NCBI GenBank assembly: GCA_964434385.1
Contig: CAYSUW010000007.1
Coordinates: 1 to 64,000 of the forward strand
DNA from: GCA-002700125 sp964434385
GTDB lineage: Bacteria > Chloroflexota > Dehalococcoidia > Lucifugimonadales > Lucifugimonadaceae
DNA length: 64,000 nt
Direction of reading: 5' to 3'
Of the stretch, positions 25,528 through 34,223 are shown piece after piece. Both the position numbers and the translations under genes were made by a program. The notes under the pieces are model-generated. The model saw only the letters and a list, made by a program, of their open reading frames with translations. It searched no databases and had not been told where the DNA came from. The stretch's first letter is position 1, and every line of letters begins with the position of its first letter.

Positions 25528-26217
25528 ATGATTATTAGAATTATTACAATATTTCCTGAAATGTGTACTAGTTTTCTTGATTATGGAAATTTGAAAAGAT
25601 CTGTAAATTCAGGAAAAGTAGAAATTTCACTACATGATCTGAGGAATTATTCCTTAGATAAAAATAGGACAGTTGACGATACTCCTTTCGGGGGAGGTCC
25701 AGGAATGGTAATGAAGCCTGAGCCATTTTTTAATTGTGTGGAATTATTATCAAAAGAGGAAAATAAAAAACCTTTTGTTATTCTTACAAGTCCTCAGGGA
25801 AAAGTGTTGGATCAAAGTTTAGTTGAAAAATTAAAAGAAAATGAAGTTATTTATATTTTATGTGGAAGATATGAGGGAGTTGATAATAGAGTCTCAGAAC
25901 ATTTAGTAGATGAAGAAATAAGTGTAGGAGATTATATTCTTAGTGGTGGTGAAATCCCTGCGATGACAATTGCAGATTCTATTGTGAGATTAATCCCTGG
26001 AGTTTTAGGATCAAAGAATTCTGCAGATCATGATACATTTTCTGAAAAATATCAACGAAAATTGAAAGGACCTGTATATACAAGACCTCAAAATTATAAA
26101 GGATTCAAAGTGCCTGAAATTCTCTTATCAGGAGATCATAAACAGATTGAAGAATGGAGAAAATTAGAGTCAAATAAGCGTTCTTTTTTAAGAAGACCTG
26201 ACTTAATCAACGAATAA
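25528..26217 (+). CDS. trmD: tRNA (guanine(37)-N1)-methyltransferase
   Basis: 229 residues. SPOUT-class methyltransferase acting on G37 of tRNAs. The family blocks are complete: ITIFPEMC, VDDTPFGGGPGMVMK, ILTSPQGKVLDQ, the knot segment LCGRYEGVDNRV, ISVGDYILSGGEIPAM and GPVYTRPQNYKG, ending VPEILLSGDHKQIEEWR. The usual rimM and rpsP neighbours are absent, but rplS follows as in many bacteria. Confidence 0.97.
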   Translation: MIIRIITIFPEMCTSFLDYGNLKRSVNSGKVEISLHDLRNYSLDKNRTVDDTPFGGGPGMVMKPEPFFNCVELLSKEENKKPFVILTSPQGKVLDQSLVEKLKENEVIYILCGRYEGVDNRVSEHLVDEEISVGDYILSGGEIPAMTIADSIVRLIPGVLGSKNSADHDTFSEKYQRKLKGPVYTRPQNYKGFKVPEILLSGDHKQIEEWRKLESNKRSFLRRPDLINE

Positions 26218-26242
26218 ATCTTAAAATTTCTATAATAAAACG

Positions 26243-26270
26243 TTGATATATTGATGATGACAGATATAGA
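26243..26270 (+). promoter_or_regulatory. Candidate promoter in the trmD-rplS spacer
   Basis: TTGATA (26243-26248), a 16-base spacer and TATAGA (26265-26270) make a plausible sigma-70-type promoter about 85 bp before the rplS start. The 138-bp spacer contains no riboswitch or leader peptide that I can recognise. Confidence 0.35.
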
Positions 26271-26355
26271 ATAGCTTTTGGCTTTAAGAGAGTAAAAATT
26301 TTAAATTTTAAATTTAAATATCAAGTTAACCTGAAGAATTTTAAAGAGTAAAGTT

Positions 26356-26981
26356 ATGAATAGAGAAGAATCAAAGGAAGAAACTTCTAAAGCGGAAGAG
26401 CCTAAAGCGGAAGAGCCTAAAGCAGAAGAGCCTAAAGCGGANNNNNNNNNNNNNNNNNNNNNNNNNNNNNNNNNNNNNNNNNNNNNNNNNNNNNNNNNNN
26501 NNNNNNNNNNNNNNNNNNNNNNNNNNNNNNNNNNNNNNNNNCTAAAGCGGAAGAGCCTAAAGCGGAAGAGCCTAAAGCAGAAGAGCCTAAAGCGGAAGAG
26601 CCTAAAGCGGAAGAGCCTAAAGCGGAAGAGCCTAAAGCACCAGCATTAAAAAATTCTTTGGTTGGTAAAATAGAAGAATTTAGACCTGGTGATACTGTTA
26701 TAGTAAATATTAGAATCAAAGAGGGAGATAGAGAACGTATTCAGGCATTTCAAGGTAATGTAATAAAAGGTAGATTCAACAACCTTCGTTCCCCTTCTAT
26801 AGAAAGCACTTTTACTGTTAGAAGAATATCTAGTGGAATAGGCGTAGAACGAATTTTCCCTTATTTTTCTTCAGTAATTGATTCCTTAAAAGTTACTAGG
26901 AGAGGTAAAGTCAGACAGGGGAAACTTTATTACCTACGCGGAAGAACTGGAAAGAGTGCAAGAATTAAAGAACGTAGATAA
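26356..26981 (+). CDS. rplS: Ribosomal protein L19 with a tandem-repeat N-terminal extension; interrupted by an assembly gap
   Basis: The L19 core is clear after the gap: LKNSLVGKIEEFRPGDTVIV, then IKEGDRERIQAFQGNVI, RRISSGIGVERIFPYFS and a C-terminus with RRGKVRQGKLYYLRGRTGK. It is preceded by a start ATG at 26356, a short MNREESKEETS leader and in-frame copies of Ala-Glu-Glu-Pro-Lys on both sides of 100 N. The repeat unit is 15 bp, so any whole number of units keeps the frame; the nominal 100 N do not. If the gap is closed by the exact 55-bp overlap of its flanks, the protein has 156 residues. A short start at the TTG of 26658 is not needed. L19 sits at the 30S-50S interface. Confidence 0.88.
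26386..26639 (+). repeat. 15-bp in-frame tandem repeat encoding AEEPK
   Basis: Units of CCTAAAGCGGAAGAG, about four before the gap and six and a half after it. The only variation is GCG versus GCA in the Ala codon. The order of these variants (GCG, GCG, GCA, GCG) is the same before and after the gap. Copy number in the organism is unknown. Confidence 0.95.
26442..26541. other. Assembly gap of exactly 100 N inside the rplS repeat
   Basis: The 55 bases before the gap (26387-26441) are identical to the 55 after it (26542-26596), and both occupy the same codon position. This is what scaffolding of two overlapping contig ends gives, so the true gap may be zero or negative. Confidence 0.9.
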
Positions 26982-27020
26982 TTTAATGAGTTTCATTCTA
27001 ATTGAAAGGTATAATTTAAA

Positions 27021-27704
27021 ATGTCAATTTTACAAATAAGAACATTTCCTGATCCTATTTTGAGATCTAAAGCAAAACCTGTCATGGAAATAAACGATGA
27101 TATCAAAAATTTAACTTCTGATATGATTGAAACTTTACTTGAAGCTAAAGGATTAGGATTAGCAGCTAATCAAGTAGGAGTATTAAAAAGAATAATAGTA
27201 TTAAATTTCCCAGAAAAACAGCCTATGGCATTAATTAACCCAGAAATAATGAAGAAGATAGGAAGACGAGAAGTAGAAGAAGGATGTTTAAGTTTTCCTC
27301 ATCACAGTGGATTAGTAGAAAGATCTATAAAAATTAAAGCCCAAGCACTTGATGAACACGGAGGTAGGTTGTATTTTAATAGTGAAGAATTGTTCGCTCA
27401 AGTTTTGCAACACGAGATTGATCATTTAAATGGGATATTATTTATTGATCATTTGAAAAATCATGAGAAATTACATCCAAGGAAAGCAAAATATCCAGAA
27501 ATCCATGAACATGACTTAAAAATTGAAGTAGAAGTAATCAAAGATCAAGCTTCTGATCAACAAGATAATACATATAATGAAAAATTATACTCTGAAATAA
27601 AAATCGAAAAAATGTTAGAAGCATTGGAAAAAGGTAATTTGTTAATTGATTTATCATCTTCAAAACCGAAATCTGAAAATGAGAAATTGGTAGGGAATTT
27701 ATAA
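27021..27704 (+). CDS. def: Peptide deformylase with C-terminal extension
   Basis: 227 residues. Removes the formyl group from new proteins. All three metal/active-site motifs are present: GLGLAANQVG, EEGCLSFP (Cys ligand) and QHEIDHLNG (two His ligands and catalytic Glu). The catalytic domain ends near residue 160. A further 65 residues are acidic and Lys-rich (KIEVEVIKDQASDQQDN onward), longer than usual and without a family match. The stop overlaps the secD start by 1 base (TAATG), so the two are translationally coupled. Confidence 0.95.
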   Translation: MSILQIRTFPDPILRSKAKPVMEINDDIKNLTSDMIETLLEAKGLGLAANQVGVLKRIIVLNFPEKQPMALINPEIMKKIGRREVEEGCLSFPHHSGLVERSIKIKAQALDEHGGRLYFNSEELFAQVLQHEIDHLNGILFIDHLKNHEKLHPRKAKYPEIHEHDLKIEVEVIKDQASDQQDNTYNEKLYSEIKIEKMLEALEKGNLLIDLSSSKPKSENEKLVGNL

Positions 27705-29686
27705 TGTTGAGATATAGAGGTTTAATATTTATTCTAATTTTCTTTGTAATAGCGTTAATTGCAATATCTATTCCCCAGATCAACATAAATTTATGGGGTA
27801 ATGAGTTTAAAAGAGGAGAAGAGGGAAGTTTCATAGGTTTATCTCTAGGACTTGATTTGAAAGGTGGAACACATTTAGTTTATGAAGCACAACCTAAAGA
27901 AGGAGATGTGATATCTGCTGATGATATGGAAGGTGTTAGAAAAATCCTTGAAAAAAGAGTTAATAGTTTTGGAATTAGCGAACCTTCAGTTCAATTATTA
28001 GGTTCAGCAGGTTCAACTCCTGATAGAATCCTTATTCAATTACCTGGTTTGGATAAGACCAACGTTAACTTATTTTTTGCTTCACAAGCTTCCTTAGAAC
28101 AAGTTGAAAGTTTATTTAAATCTGAATCGCTAGGTTATGAAAATGCAAAGGTTTCCCAATCAGAAGATGGAACTTTTTCTGTGATGATTGATGAGTTAAA
28201 TTCTTCTAGAAATTCTAATGATGTAGAGGACGATATGGCTGATCCAGCTATATTAGATATTTTAGATGTCTTGGATAAAGAGTTCCCGATTAAGTTGGTT
28301 TTGGCTTTTTCTCCAGGAGAGAATGAATCGGAAGACAATACTCAAGAAAATGATTTACCAGATATTTCTAAGGTTGAAGAGATAGCTAAATCTATGGGTA
28401 TGCAAGATTTTGAAGTTGAAGATCTAAGGCAAGGTGTTTATCAAATAACTTTTAATAATTTTAAGCATAAGTTTGATTCTAAGAATTTCAGAGAATTTGA
28501 TTCATCAGATTTACAACAAATTGTAAATCCTTTCTTTACTTTAGGCTCAATATATCAAGCTTCATTAACTGGAGGAGTTGTCAAGTTTAGTATTACAGGT
28601 GGTGTAGAAGAAGCTAAAAAGCTTATTGGAGAGACAGCTTTATTAGAATTTAAGGAAAGAGATTGTATGCCTGTAGATAATCCTTCTGTAACTGAATGGC
28701 CTCCTGATGGATTATCTAAGACTGATTGGGTAAACCAAAGATGCCTAAATCCAAAATATTATGAAGATAAAGCAGTGAATTTAAGTGGAAAAAATTTAAT
28801 TGATGCTTTCCCCGATGTTCAACCTGGATTATCAAAACCTATAGTAAGTGTGGTTTTTGATGAACAAGGAGGAGATGACTTCTTTTCTATCACTAGTAGA
28901 ATTGCAAATAATCAAGATGCCCTAGCTATTTTCTTGGATGGTGAAGAGTTAATAGCACCTACGGCAAGTTCAGGGATTTCTGGAGGAAGAGCTTATATTG
29001 ATGGTCCTACTTTTACTTCTGAAAGAGTTAGAACTATTTCTATCCAACTTAAATCAGGAGCATTACCTGTAGGACTTAAGTTAATTCAGGAAAGAAACGT
29101 GAATGCCACATTAGGAGAAGATTCTCTAAATAAAAGCGTTATGGCAGGAAGTATTGGATTAATATTAGTGTTAATTTTTATGGTTTCTTATTATAAAGCT
29201 CCAGGACTAGTGGCCTCTGTTGCTCTAATATTATATGGAGTACTACTTCTTGCAATCTTTAAAATAGTTCCTGTTACTTTAACTCTATCAGGAGCAGCAG
29301 CTGTGATCCTATCAATAGGTGTAGCTGTAGATGCAAACATTTTAATATCTGAAAGAATTAAAGAAGAAATTAGATCAGGAAGACTACTACTTTCTTCAAT
29401 AAGAGAAGGGTTTCAAAGGGCTTGGCCATCAATTAGAGATAGTAATATTTCTACAATTATTACATGTATGGTTTTGTATTGGTTTGGAGATAGATTTGGT
29501 ACTAGTGTGATTCAAGGGTTTGCTTTAACTCTTGGAATAGGAGTAATTTTAAGTATGTTTACTGCTTATTTTGTAAGTAGAGTCTTAATGAGATTAATTG
29601 GAATGACACCTCTAGGAACACGGTTATCTTTATTTGTCCCTACAGGAAAGGTTAATGATAATACAGAGGGTAATTCTAATGATTAA
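27704..29686 (+). CDS. secD: Protein translocase subunit SecD
   Basis: 660 residues. SecD/SecF use the proton gradient to pull exported proteins through SecYEG. Visible: an N-terminal membrane helix, the hallmark LGLDLKGGTHLVYEA, an extended P1 head region with an acidic low-complexity insert around residues 165-215, VNSFGISEPSVQLLG, ISGGRAYIDGPT, and a C-terminal five-helix bundle with GVAVDANILISERIKEE. It overlaps def and secF, forming def-secD-secF. Confidence 0.96.
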   Translation: MLRYRGLIFILIFFVIALIAISIPQININLWGNEFKRGEEGSFIGLSLGLDLKGGTHLVYEAQPKEGDVISADDMEGVRKILEKRVNSFGISEPSVQLLGSAGSTPDRILIQLPGLDKTNVNLFFASQASLEQVESLFKSESLGYENAKVSQSEDGTFSVMIDELNSSRNSNDVEDDMADPAILDILDVLDKEFPIKLVLAFSPGENESEDNTQENDLPDISKVEEIAKSMGMQDFEVEDLRQGVYQITFNNFKHKFDSKNFREFDSSDLQQIVNPFFTLGSIYQASLTGGVVKFSITGGVEEAKKLIGETALLEFKERDCMPVDNPSVTEWPPDGLSKTDWVNQRCLNPKYYEDKAVNLSGKNLIDAFPDVQPGLSKPIVSVVFDEQGGDDFFSITSRIANNQDALAIFLDGEELIAPTASSGISGGRAYIDGPTFTSERVRTISIQLKSGALPVGLKLIQERNVNATLGEDSLNKSVMAGSIGLILVLIFMVSYYKAPGLVASVALILYGVLLLAIFKIVPVTLTLSGAAAVILSIGVAVDANILISERIKEEIRSGRLLLSSIREGFQRAWPSIRDSNISTIITCMVLYWFGDRFGTSVIQGFALTLGIGVILSMFTAYFVSRVLMRLIGMTPLGTRLSLFVPTGKVNDNTEGNSND

Positions 29687-30599
29687 TATTGTAGATAAAA
29701 GATTATGGTTTTTAGGCTTATCTTTTGGATTACTTTTAATAGGAATAATAGTAATTGCTATACCACCTCACTTGAATTTGGGTATAGATTTCACATCAGG
29801 TTCTACTGTTACAGTAGAATTCAATAATGATCCTGGATCACAAAAAATTGAAAATTCTTTAGCAAGTATAGGTGTAAATAATTTTTCAGTACAATCTATG
29901 GGAGAAGGTAGTTATTTTATTCGTCTTCAAGAATTGAGTGATTCTGATGATAATTCAAAATCTAATCAGGAATCAGGAATTTCACGAGAAGATTTGGAAA
30001 AAAGTTTTTCTGGGATTAATGAAAATTTCAAAATCCTTAGTGTTGAAACTGTAGGCAAAAAAATTGCAGATGGTACAATTCAAAACTCTATTATAGCAGT
30101 AGCGGTAGCATCATTATTTGTAATGGCATATATAATGTATGCATTTAGAAGCGTAGGGAATTCTTTTAGATATGCTCTAGGAGCTATTATCGCTTTATTG
30201 CATGATGTTTTTATAATATTAGGTTTATTTGCTATTTTAGGAGTTTTGTTTGGAATCCAAGTAAATGCAATTTTCATAGTAGGAATTCTTACTGTGATTG
30301 GTTACAGTGTGAATGATACCATTGTTGTATTTGATCGTATTCGTGAAAATCAATTACGTTTACCTAATAGAGTATTTTCAGAGACAGTTAATTTGGCAAT
30401 TAACGAATCTATAGCTAGGTCTCTGAATACAAGTGCAACTACTTGTTTAGTTATAATAGCTATGTTGCTTTTTGGGGGAACTTCACTTAGGGATTTCTTA
30501 TTAGTTTTATTATTAGGTGTAATAATTGGAACTTATAGTTCTATATTTATAGCTGCTCAATTTCTTGTATTCTGGGAAGAAGGTTTTAGAAGAAAATAA
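29679..30599 (+). CDS. secF: Protein translocase subunit SecF
   Basis: 306 residues from the ATG at 29679, which overlaps the secD stop by 8 bp; an upstream reading from 29634 adds 15 residues without family match. The SecF pattern is clear: NLGIDFTSGSTVTVEF after the first membrane helix, then VETVGKKIADGTIQNSI, and GYSVNDTIVVFDRIREN with RSLNTSATTCLVI in the membrane domain. A Ser/Asp-rich insert near residue 100 matches the low-complexity insert in SecD. It is the last plus-strand gene of this block and faces the unknown gene at 30601. Confidence 0.95.
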   Translation: MINIVDKRLWFLGLSFGLLLIGIIVIAIPPHLNLGIDFTSGSTVTVEFNNDPGSQKIENSLASIGVNNFSVQSMGEGSYFIRLQELSDSDDNSKSNQESGISREDLEKSFSGINENFKILSVETVGKKIADGTIQNSIIAVAVASLFVMAYIMYAFRSVGNSFRYALGAIIALLHDVFIILGLFAILGVLFGIQVNAIFIVGILTVIGYSVNDTIVVFDRIRENQLRLPNRVFSETVNLAINESIARSLNTSATTCLVIIAMLLFGGTSLRDFLLVLLLGVIIGTYSSIFIAAQFLVFWEEGFRRK

Positions 30600-30600
30600 A

Positions 30601-31113
30601 TCATTTTTTATTTATTTTCACAGAATCTCCATTAATTTGAATTATTGAATTTCCGACTACTATTTGTTCTGTGCCTAAACGAATGAGTGTCTGCCAAATT
30701 TCTATCAGTCTAGTATTAGAATCATCTTTTTTTGTTTTTAAAATAGATTTAGATGATATTCCCCAAAGAGTACTTTGTTGAGGGTCAGTTTTTAAAATTC
30801 CTATTAATTCATCGAAGAAAAAATTAAATGAATATTCAGATAATTCTGTTAAGTTTATTTCGGTGTTGTCTTTAGAGAAGAATATCTCAAAAATAACTTT
30901 TTCGGATGGGTGATTTTCTTTTTTTATATATAATTTTAATGTAGGTTTATGAGAGTGTTCAAAATAATTTTTACCAAAATCTGATTTAATAGCATCTTCT
31001 CTTATTTTTGCTTGTAATAATCTAAAAAAATTAGATAGATTTGATAAGGAAAAGTGAGATTTTTTTATTATAAGAATTAATATACCTGTTTTATTCATAA
31101 TAATTCTACGCAT
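30601..31113 (-). CDS. Protein of unknown function downstream of hemW
   Basis: 170 residues, or 165 from the internal Met6. No signal peptide, membrane helix or motif that I recognise. The sequence is Lys/Ser/Asn-rich with strands towards the C-terminus (EQIVVGNSIIQINGDSVKIN). Its start overlaps the hemW stop by 8 bp, so it is the last gene of a four-gene unit with ychF, an unknown gene and hemW. The overlap supports it being real. Confidence 0.6.
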   Translation of the reverse strand: MRRIIMNKTGILILIIKKSHFSLSNLSNFFRLLQAKIREDAIKSDFGKNYFEHSHKPTLKLYIKKENHPSEKVIFEIFFSKDNTEINLTELSEYSFNFFFDELIGILKTDPQQSTLWGISSKSILKTKKDDSNTRLIEIWQTLIRLGTEQIVVGNSIIQINGDSVKINKK

Positions 31114-32332
31114 GTAAGGGATTACAAATTTCTTGGAAAAACTTGAGTGTTATTTCATTGCTAATAAGTATTCCTTTATCAGTTAATTTGGTTTTTTCAG
31201 TGTTATCTTCTATTAATTCTAAGGTTGTAAGTTCAGATAGTAAGTTGTTAAATTTATTCGAGAAATCTATATTGAAATCCTTATTTATATCTTTATGAAT
31301 TATTCCTTTTATTAATTTTAGACTTAACATAATTCTATCAAAGAGAATATCATTGTTACTTAAAATCTCTTGGTCATTAATCATCCCTATATTAGACATT
31401 CCTAATAGAGGATTATTATTTGGATGATTATGAATTATTCTCATATTTTCAATGTATTTTTTGGGGGATTTTATATTAGAAAACCTTTGATTGTTAAAAT
31501 ACGAATGTGCTCCAGCACCAACTCCTACATACTCATTACCTGACCAATATCTCAGATTATGGTTACTTTCCATTTTAGGCTTAGACCAATTAGAAATTTC
31601 ATAGTGATTAAATCCTATTTTTGGTAAGAAGTCTTTTTGAAAAAAATACATTTCTTCTACTTTTTTATCTCTTAAGCCCGTAATTTTTCCTTGTTTCTTC
31701 CAAGAATAAAATGGAGTTCCTTTTTCAAAAGTCAGATTATAAGTAGATAAATGATTTATCTCAAAATCTTTTATCTTTTTTAATGAGTTTTGCCACTGAG
31801 AAATTGATTGAGATGGAATCCCATACATTAAATCTACGTTAAAATTTTTAAAACCTGCTTTTAAAGTATTTTCTATAGATTTTAATGCTGTTTCTTTATT
31901 GTGATTTCTACCTAATTTTACCAATAATGAATTACTAAAGCTTTGTATTCCAATACTTAAACGATTCACACCTATTTTTAACAAGGAAGATAATTTGTTT
32001 ATATTTAGATCTACTGGATTAGCTTCTAAGGTAACTTCAGCATTTGAATTTAGATGAAATTTAGATTTTAAGGATTCAATAATATCTTTTATATACGAAT
32101 CATTAATATAAGATGGTGTTCCACCACCAAAATAAACACTTTCTATTTTATAAGGTTCTAATATTTGCCTCCAATTATTAATTTCTATATTTATAGATTT
32201 CATATAATTTGGAATAAAATTTTCTATATTCTCATAAGTGTTAAAGTCACAATAGGGACATTTTATTTGGCAAAATGGTATATGAATATAAAGAGATATT
32301 TGTTTTTTCTCTTTGTATTCTAAGGAGTCCAT
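31106..32332 (-). CDS. hemW: HemW-like radical SAM protein (heme chaperone/oxygen-independent coproporphyrinogen oxidase-like)
   Basis: 408 residues. The 4Fe-4S motif is CQIKCPYCDF (CxxxCxxC), directly after IHIPF as in HemW rather than true HemN. Other blocks: SVYFGGGTPSYI, EANPVDL, VNRLSIGIQSF, VDLMYGIPSQS, HLSTYNLTFEKGTPF and WSGNEYVGVGAGAHSYF. HemW carries heme to client proteins. The HemN-type second Cys after CDFN is absent, which favours HemW. The start overlaps the unknown gene upstream by 13 bp. Confidence 0.9.
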   Translation of the reverse strand: MDSLEYKEKKQISLYIHIPFCQIKCPYCDFNTYENIENFIPNYMKSINIEINNWRQILEPYKIESVYFGGGTPSYINDSYIKDIIESLKSKFHLNSNAEVTLEANPVDLNINKLSSLLKIGVNRLSIGIQSFSNSLLVKLGRNHNKETALKSIENTLKAGFKNFNVDLMYGIPSQSISQWQNSLKKIKDFEINHLSTYNLTFEKGTPFYSWKKQGKITGLRDKKVEEMYFFQKDFLPKIGFNHYEISNWSKPKMESNHNLRYWSGNEYVGVGAGAHSYFNNQRFSNIKSPKKYIENMRIIHNHPNNNPLLGMSNIGMINDQEILSNNDILFDRIMLSLKLIKGIIHKDINKDFNIDFSNKFNNLLSELTTLELIEDNTEKTKLTDKGILISNEITLKFFQEICNPLHA

Positions 32333-33015
32333 AGACCACCTTCTTTGTCTGAAGAACCATTCTGAGTAGTATTTTCTTCATTGTCCTGATGAGACTCAGC
32401 ACCCTTTAATGATTTTTCTTTTTCAGTAAGCCATCTGATAATTTTGTCATGTTCAGGAGGCATAATATTGAAAATTTCTATTTCTGGAGGGATTTTAAAA
32501 TTTTGTACTGATCCAATTAATAACCCTGCTTCAGTTTCTCCTATTGTATTCAACTGATCGGTAACAAAAGAATTTCTATTTTCAACTACTTCAGTATATT
32601 CTTTAAGTATAAGATCTTTAACATGTTCACTAGCAAACCCTAATTGAATTATTCTTGTCCAATCCATTAATTGTTTATAATTATCCTCGGATTCTATCCC
32701 TAGAAGAGTTGAGCCTGTACGAATTCTTGAATTAATTAAATCTAATGAAAATTTATTTAAACTACCTATTTGATTTAATCCCTCTTTTCCTTCTGACCAT
32801 ACTCCTTCATGAAAAATTATTGATACAATTCCAGCTTGTGATTCTAATTTCTGTATTTGAACGTCACATGCTTGCCAATATCCTTTTAAAAGAGAAGTGT
32901 ATTCTTCTATATCAGGAAAGTAATTTATGATTAATGGAACTAAATATATTTTTCTACTTCTTTGAGCATGATCTGCATTGGGCTTTGTTATTTTTCCTAA
33001 CTCTTCAGCTGTCAT
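32320..33015 (-). CDS. Conserved-looking soluble protein of unknown function
   Basis: 231 residues with a good ribosome-binding site (AAGGAGG, 6 bases before the ATG). The N-terminus ADHAQRSRKIYLVPLIINYF and the central helical part (DVQIQKLESQAGIVSIIFHE, TGSTLLGIESEDNYKQLMDW) look conserved rather than random; the last 35 residues are a charged, disordered tail. I do not recognise the family. It lies between ychF (30 bp) and hemW (13-bp overlap), so it is part of that operon. Confidence 0.65.
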   Translation of the reverse strand: MTAEELGKITKPNADHAQRSRKIYLVPLIINYFPDIEEYTSLLKGYWQACDVQIQKLESQAGIVSIIFHEGVWSEGKEGLNQIGSLNKFSLDLINSRIRTGSTLLGIESEDNYKQLMDWTRIIQLGFASEHVKDLILKEYTEVVENRNSFVTDQLNTIGETEAGLLIGSVQNFKIPPEIEIFNIMPPEHDKIIRWLTEKEKSLKGAESHQDNEENTTQNGSSDKEGGLWTP

Positions 33016-33045
33016 ATATCCTCCTTTAGAGTGTGTTTATATTAT

Positions 33046-34110
33046 TTAAACTGAAAATAAAAAATTTATCACATCACCATTTTTAACAATGTAATTTTTT
33101 CCTTCAGTTCTTAAGATTCCTTTTTTCTTTGCTTCTACAAATCCGCCAGATTCTAATAATTCAGAATAATGTATCACTTCAGCTCTTATGAAACCTCTTG
33201 AGATATCTGAATGTATTTTTTGAGCAGATTCAACAGCAGTAGATCCCGACTTTATTTGCCATGCTTTGGTATCCTTTTTACCTGTTGTTAAGAAATGAAT
33301 TATTTTATTTTCTTTGAGTACTAGCTCAACCATTGATGGGATAGAAAAATCATTAATTTTTAAGTCTTGACGTATTTCTTGAGCATCTTGTTTATTAAGA
33401 AGTAATAATTCTTCTTCTAATTTCCCATAAATATACGCTGAAGAAGTGTTACTTTTAGTAATTTCAGATAATTTTATATCATTATAATTTTCATCTATGT
33501 TTAATACTATAGTGATTGGAATTGAGCTTAAGAAAAAACTTTCTTCTAATATTTTTGAATATTCATTGTTTTGTTTAGTTTTTTCAAAAGAAGATTCTTC
33601 TTCCATCTCTTTCTTTATAGATTCTAATAATTTCAATTGTACTTTTACGTGTTCTAGATTTTTTTTGTTTAATAATTTTTTTTCTGAGTTAATTTTTTCA
33701 ATTCTTTTTTCGATCATATTTATATCTTTCAATCTTTGTTCCAATAAAAATTGTTCTAAATCTCTTTCTGGATCTATTTCTCCAAACGGATGGGGAACAG
33801 AAGGATCAGAAAATGACCTAATCATAAGTAGGATTGCATCAAATTCTTGAAGAGAATTTATGATTTCATCTGTAAAAAATTCGCTAGAATTATTAAATGG
33901 TTGAGTATTATCAAAATCCATAATTTCAATTTCAGCAAATGAAGTTTTAATACTTGATGAGAGATTGCTCAATTCTTCTACTCGGCTATCAGGAATTTTC
34001 ATTATTCCTAGAGAATTGCTTTTTGAAGATTTTTGATTTGTATTATTAGTTAAACAATTGAAAATAGTAGTTTTTCCGCTCATTGGTAACCCTAAAATTG
34101 CTATTTTCAT
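33046..34110 (-). CDS. ychF: YchF/OLA1-family ATPase
   Basis: 354 residues. OBG-related P-loop ATPase that binds ribosomes and responds to redox state. The P-loop is GLPMSGKTT, the G4-type specificity motif is VLNIDE (NxxE, the change that favours ATP), and the coiled-coil insert (residues about 120-190) and C-terminal TGS domain are present. The C-terminus IHSDISRGFIRAEVIHY with a final KNGDVINFLFSV is diagnostic. The G-domain is more diverged than usual. First gene of the four-gene minus-strand unit. Confidence 0.88.
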   Translation of the reverse strand: MKIAILGLPMSGKTTIFNCLTNNTNQKSSKSNSLGIMKIPDSRVEELSNLSSSIKTSFAEIEIMDFDNTQPFNNSSEFFTDEIINSLQEFDAILLMIRSFSDPSVPHPFGEIDPERDLEQFLLEQRLKDINMIEKRIEKINSEKKLLNKKNLEHVKVQLKLLESIKKEMEEESSFEKTKQNNEYSKILEESFFLSSIPITIVLNIDENYNDIKLSEITKSNTSSAYIYGKLEEELLLLNKQDAQEIRQDLKINDFSIPSMVELVLKENKIIHFLTTGKKDTKAWQIKSGSTAVESAQKIHSDISRGFIRAEVIHYSELLESGGFVEAKKKGILRTEGKNYIVKNGDVINFLFSV

Positions 34111-34223
34111 ATGTGTGTAGTTTTGAAATATTAAATTTGAGTATTCTAATTGAATTATATATGTTTATGATGTAAATGTTACTTAAAATAATACTTCAAT
34201 ATCAAATTGAAATTTAGGGAAAT

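Noticed and set aside
26356..26649. Reading after the gap as a Leu-Lys-Arg-Lys-Ser repeat protein
   Set aside because: It is the wrong frame of the 15-bp repeat, produced by the 100-N spacer.
26658..26981. L19 starting at TTG 26658 as a 107-residue protein
   Set aside because: The frame continues upstream through in-frame repeats to an ATG at 26356; the short call arises only from the arbitrary gap length.
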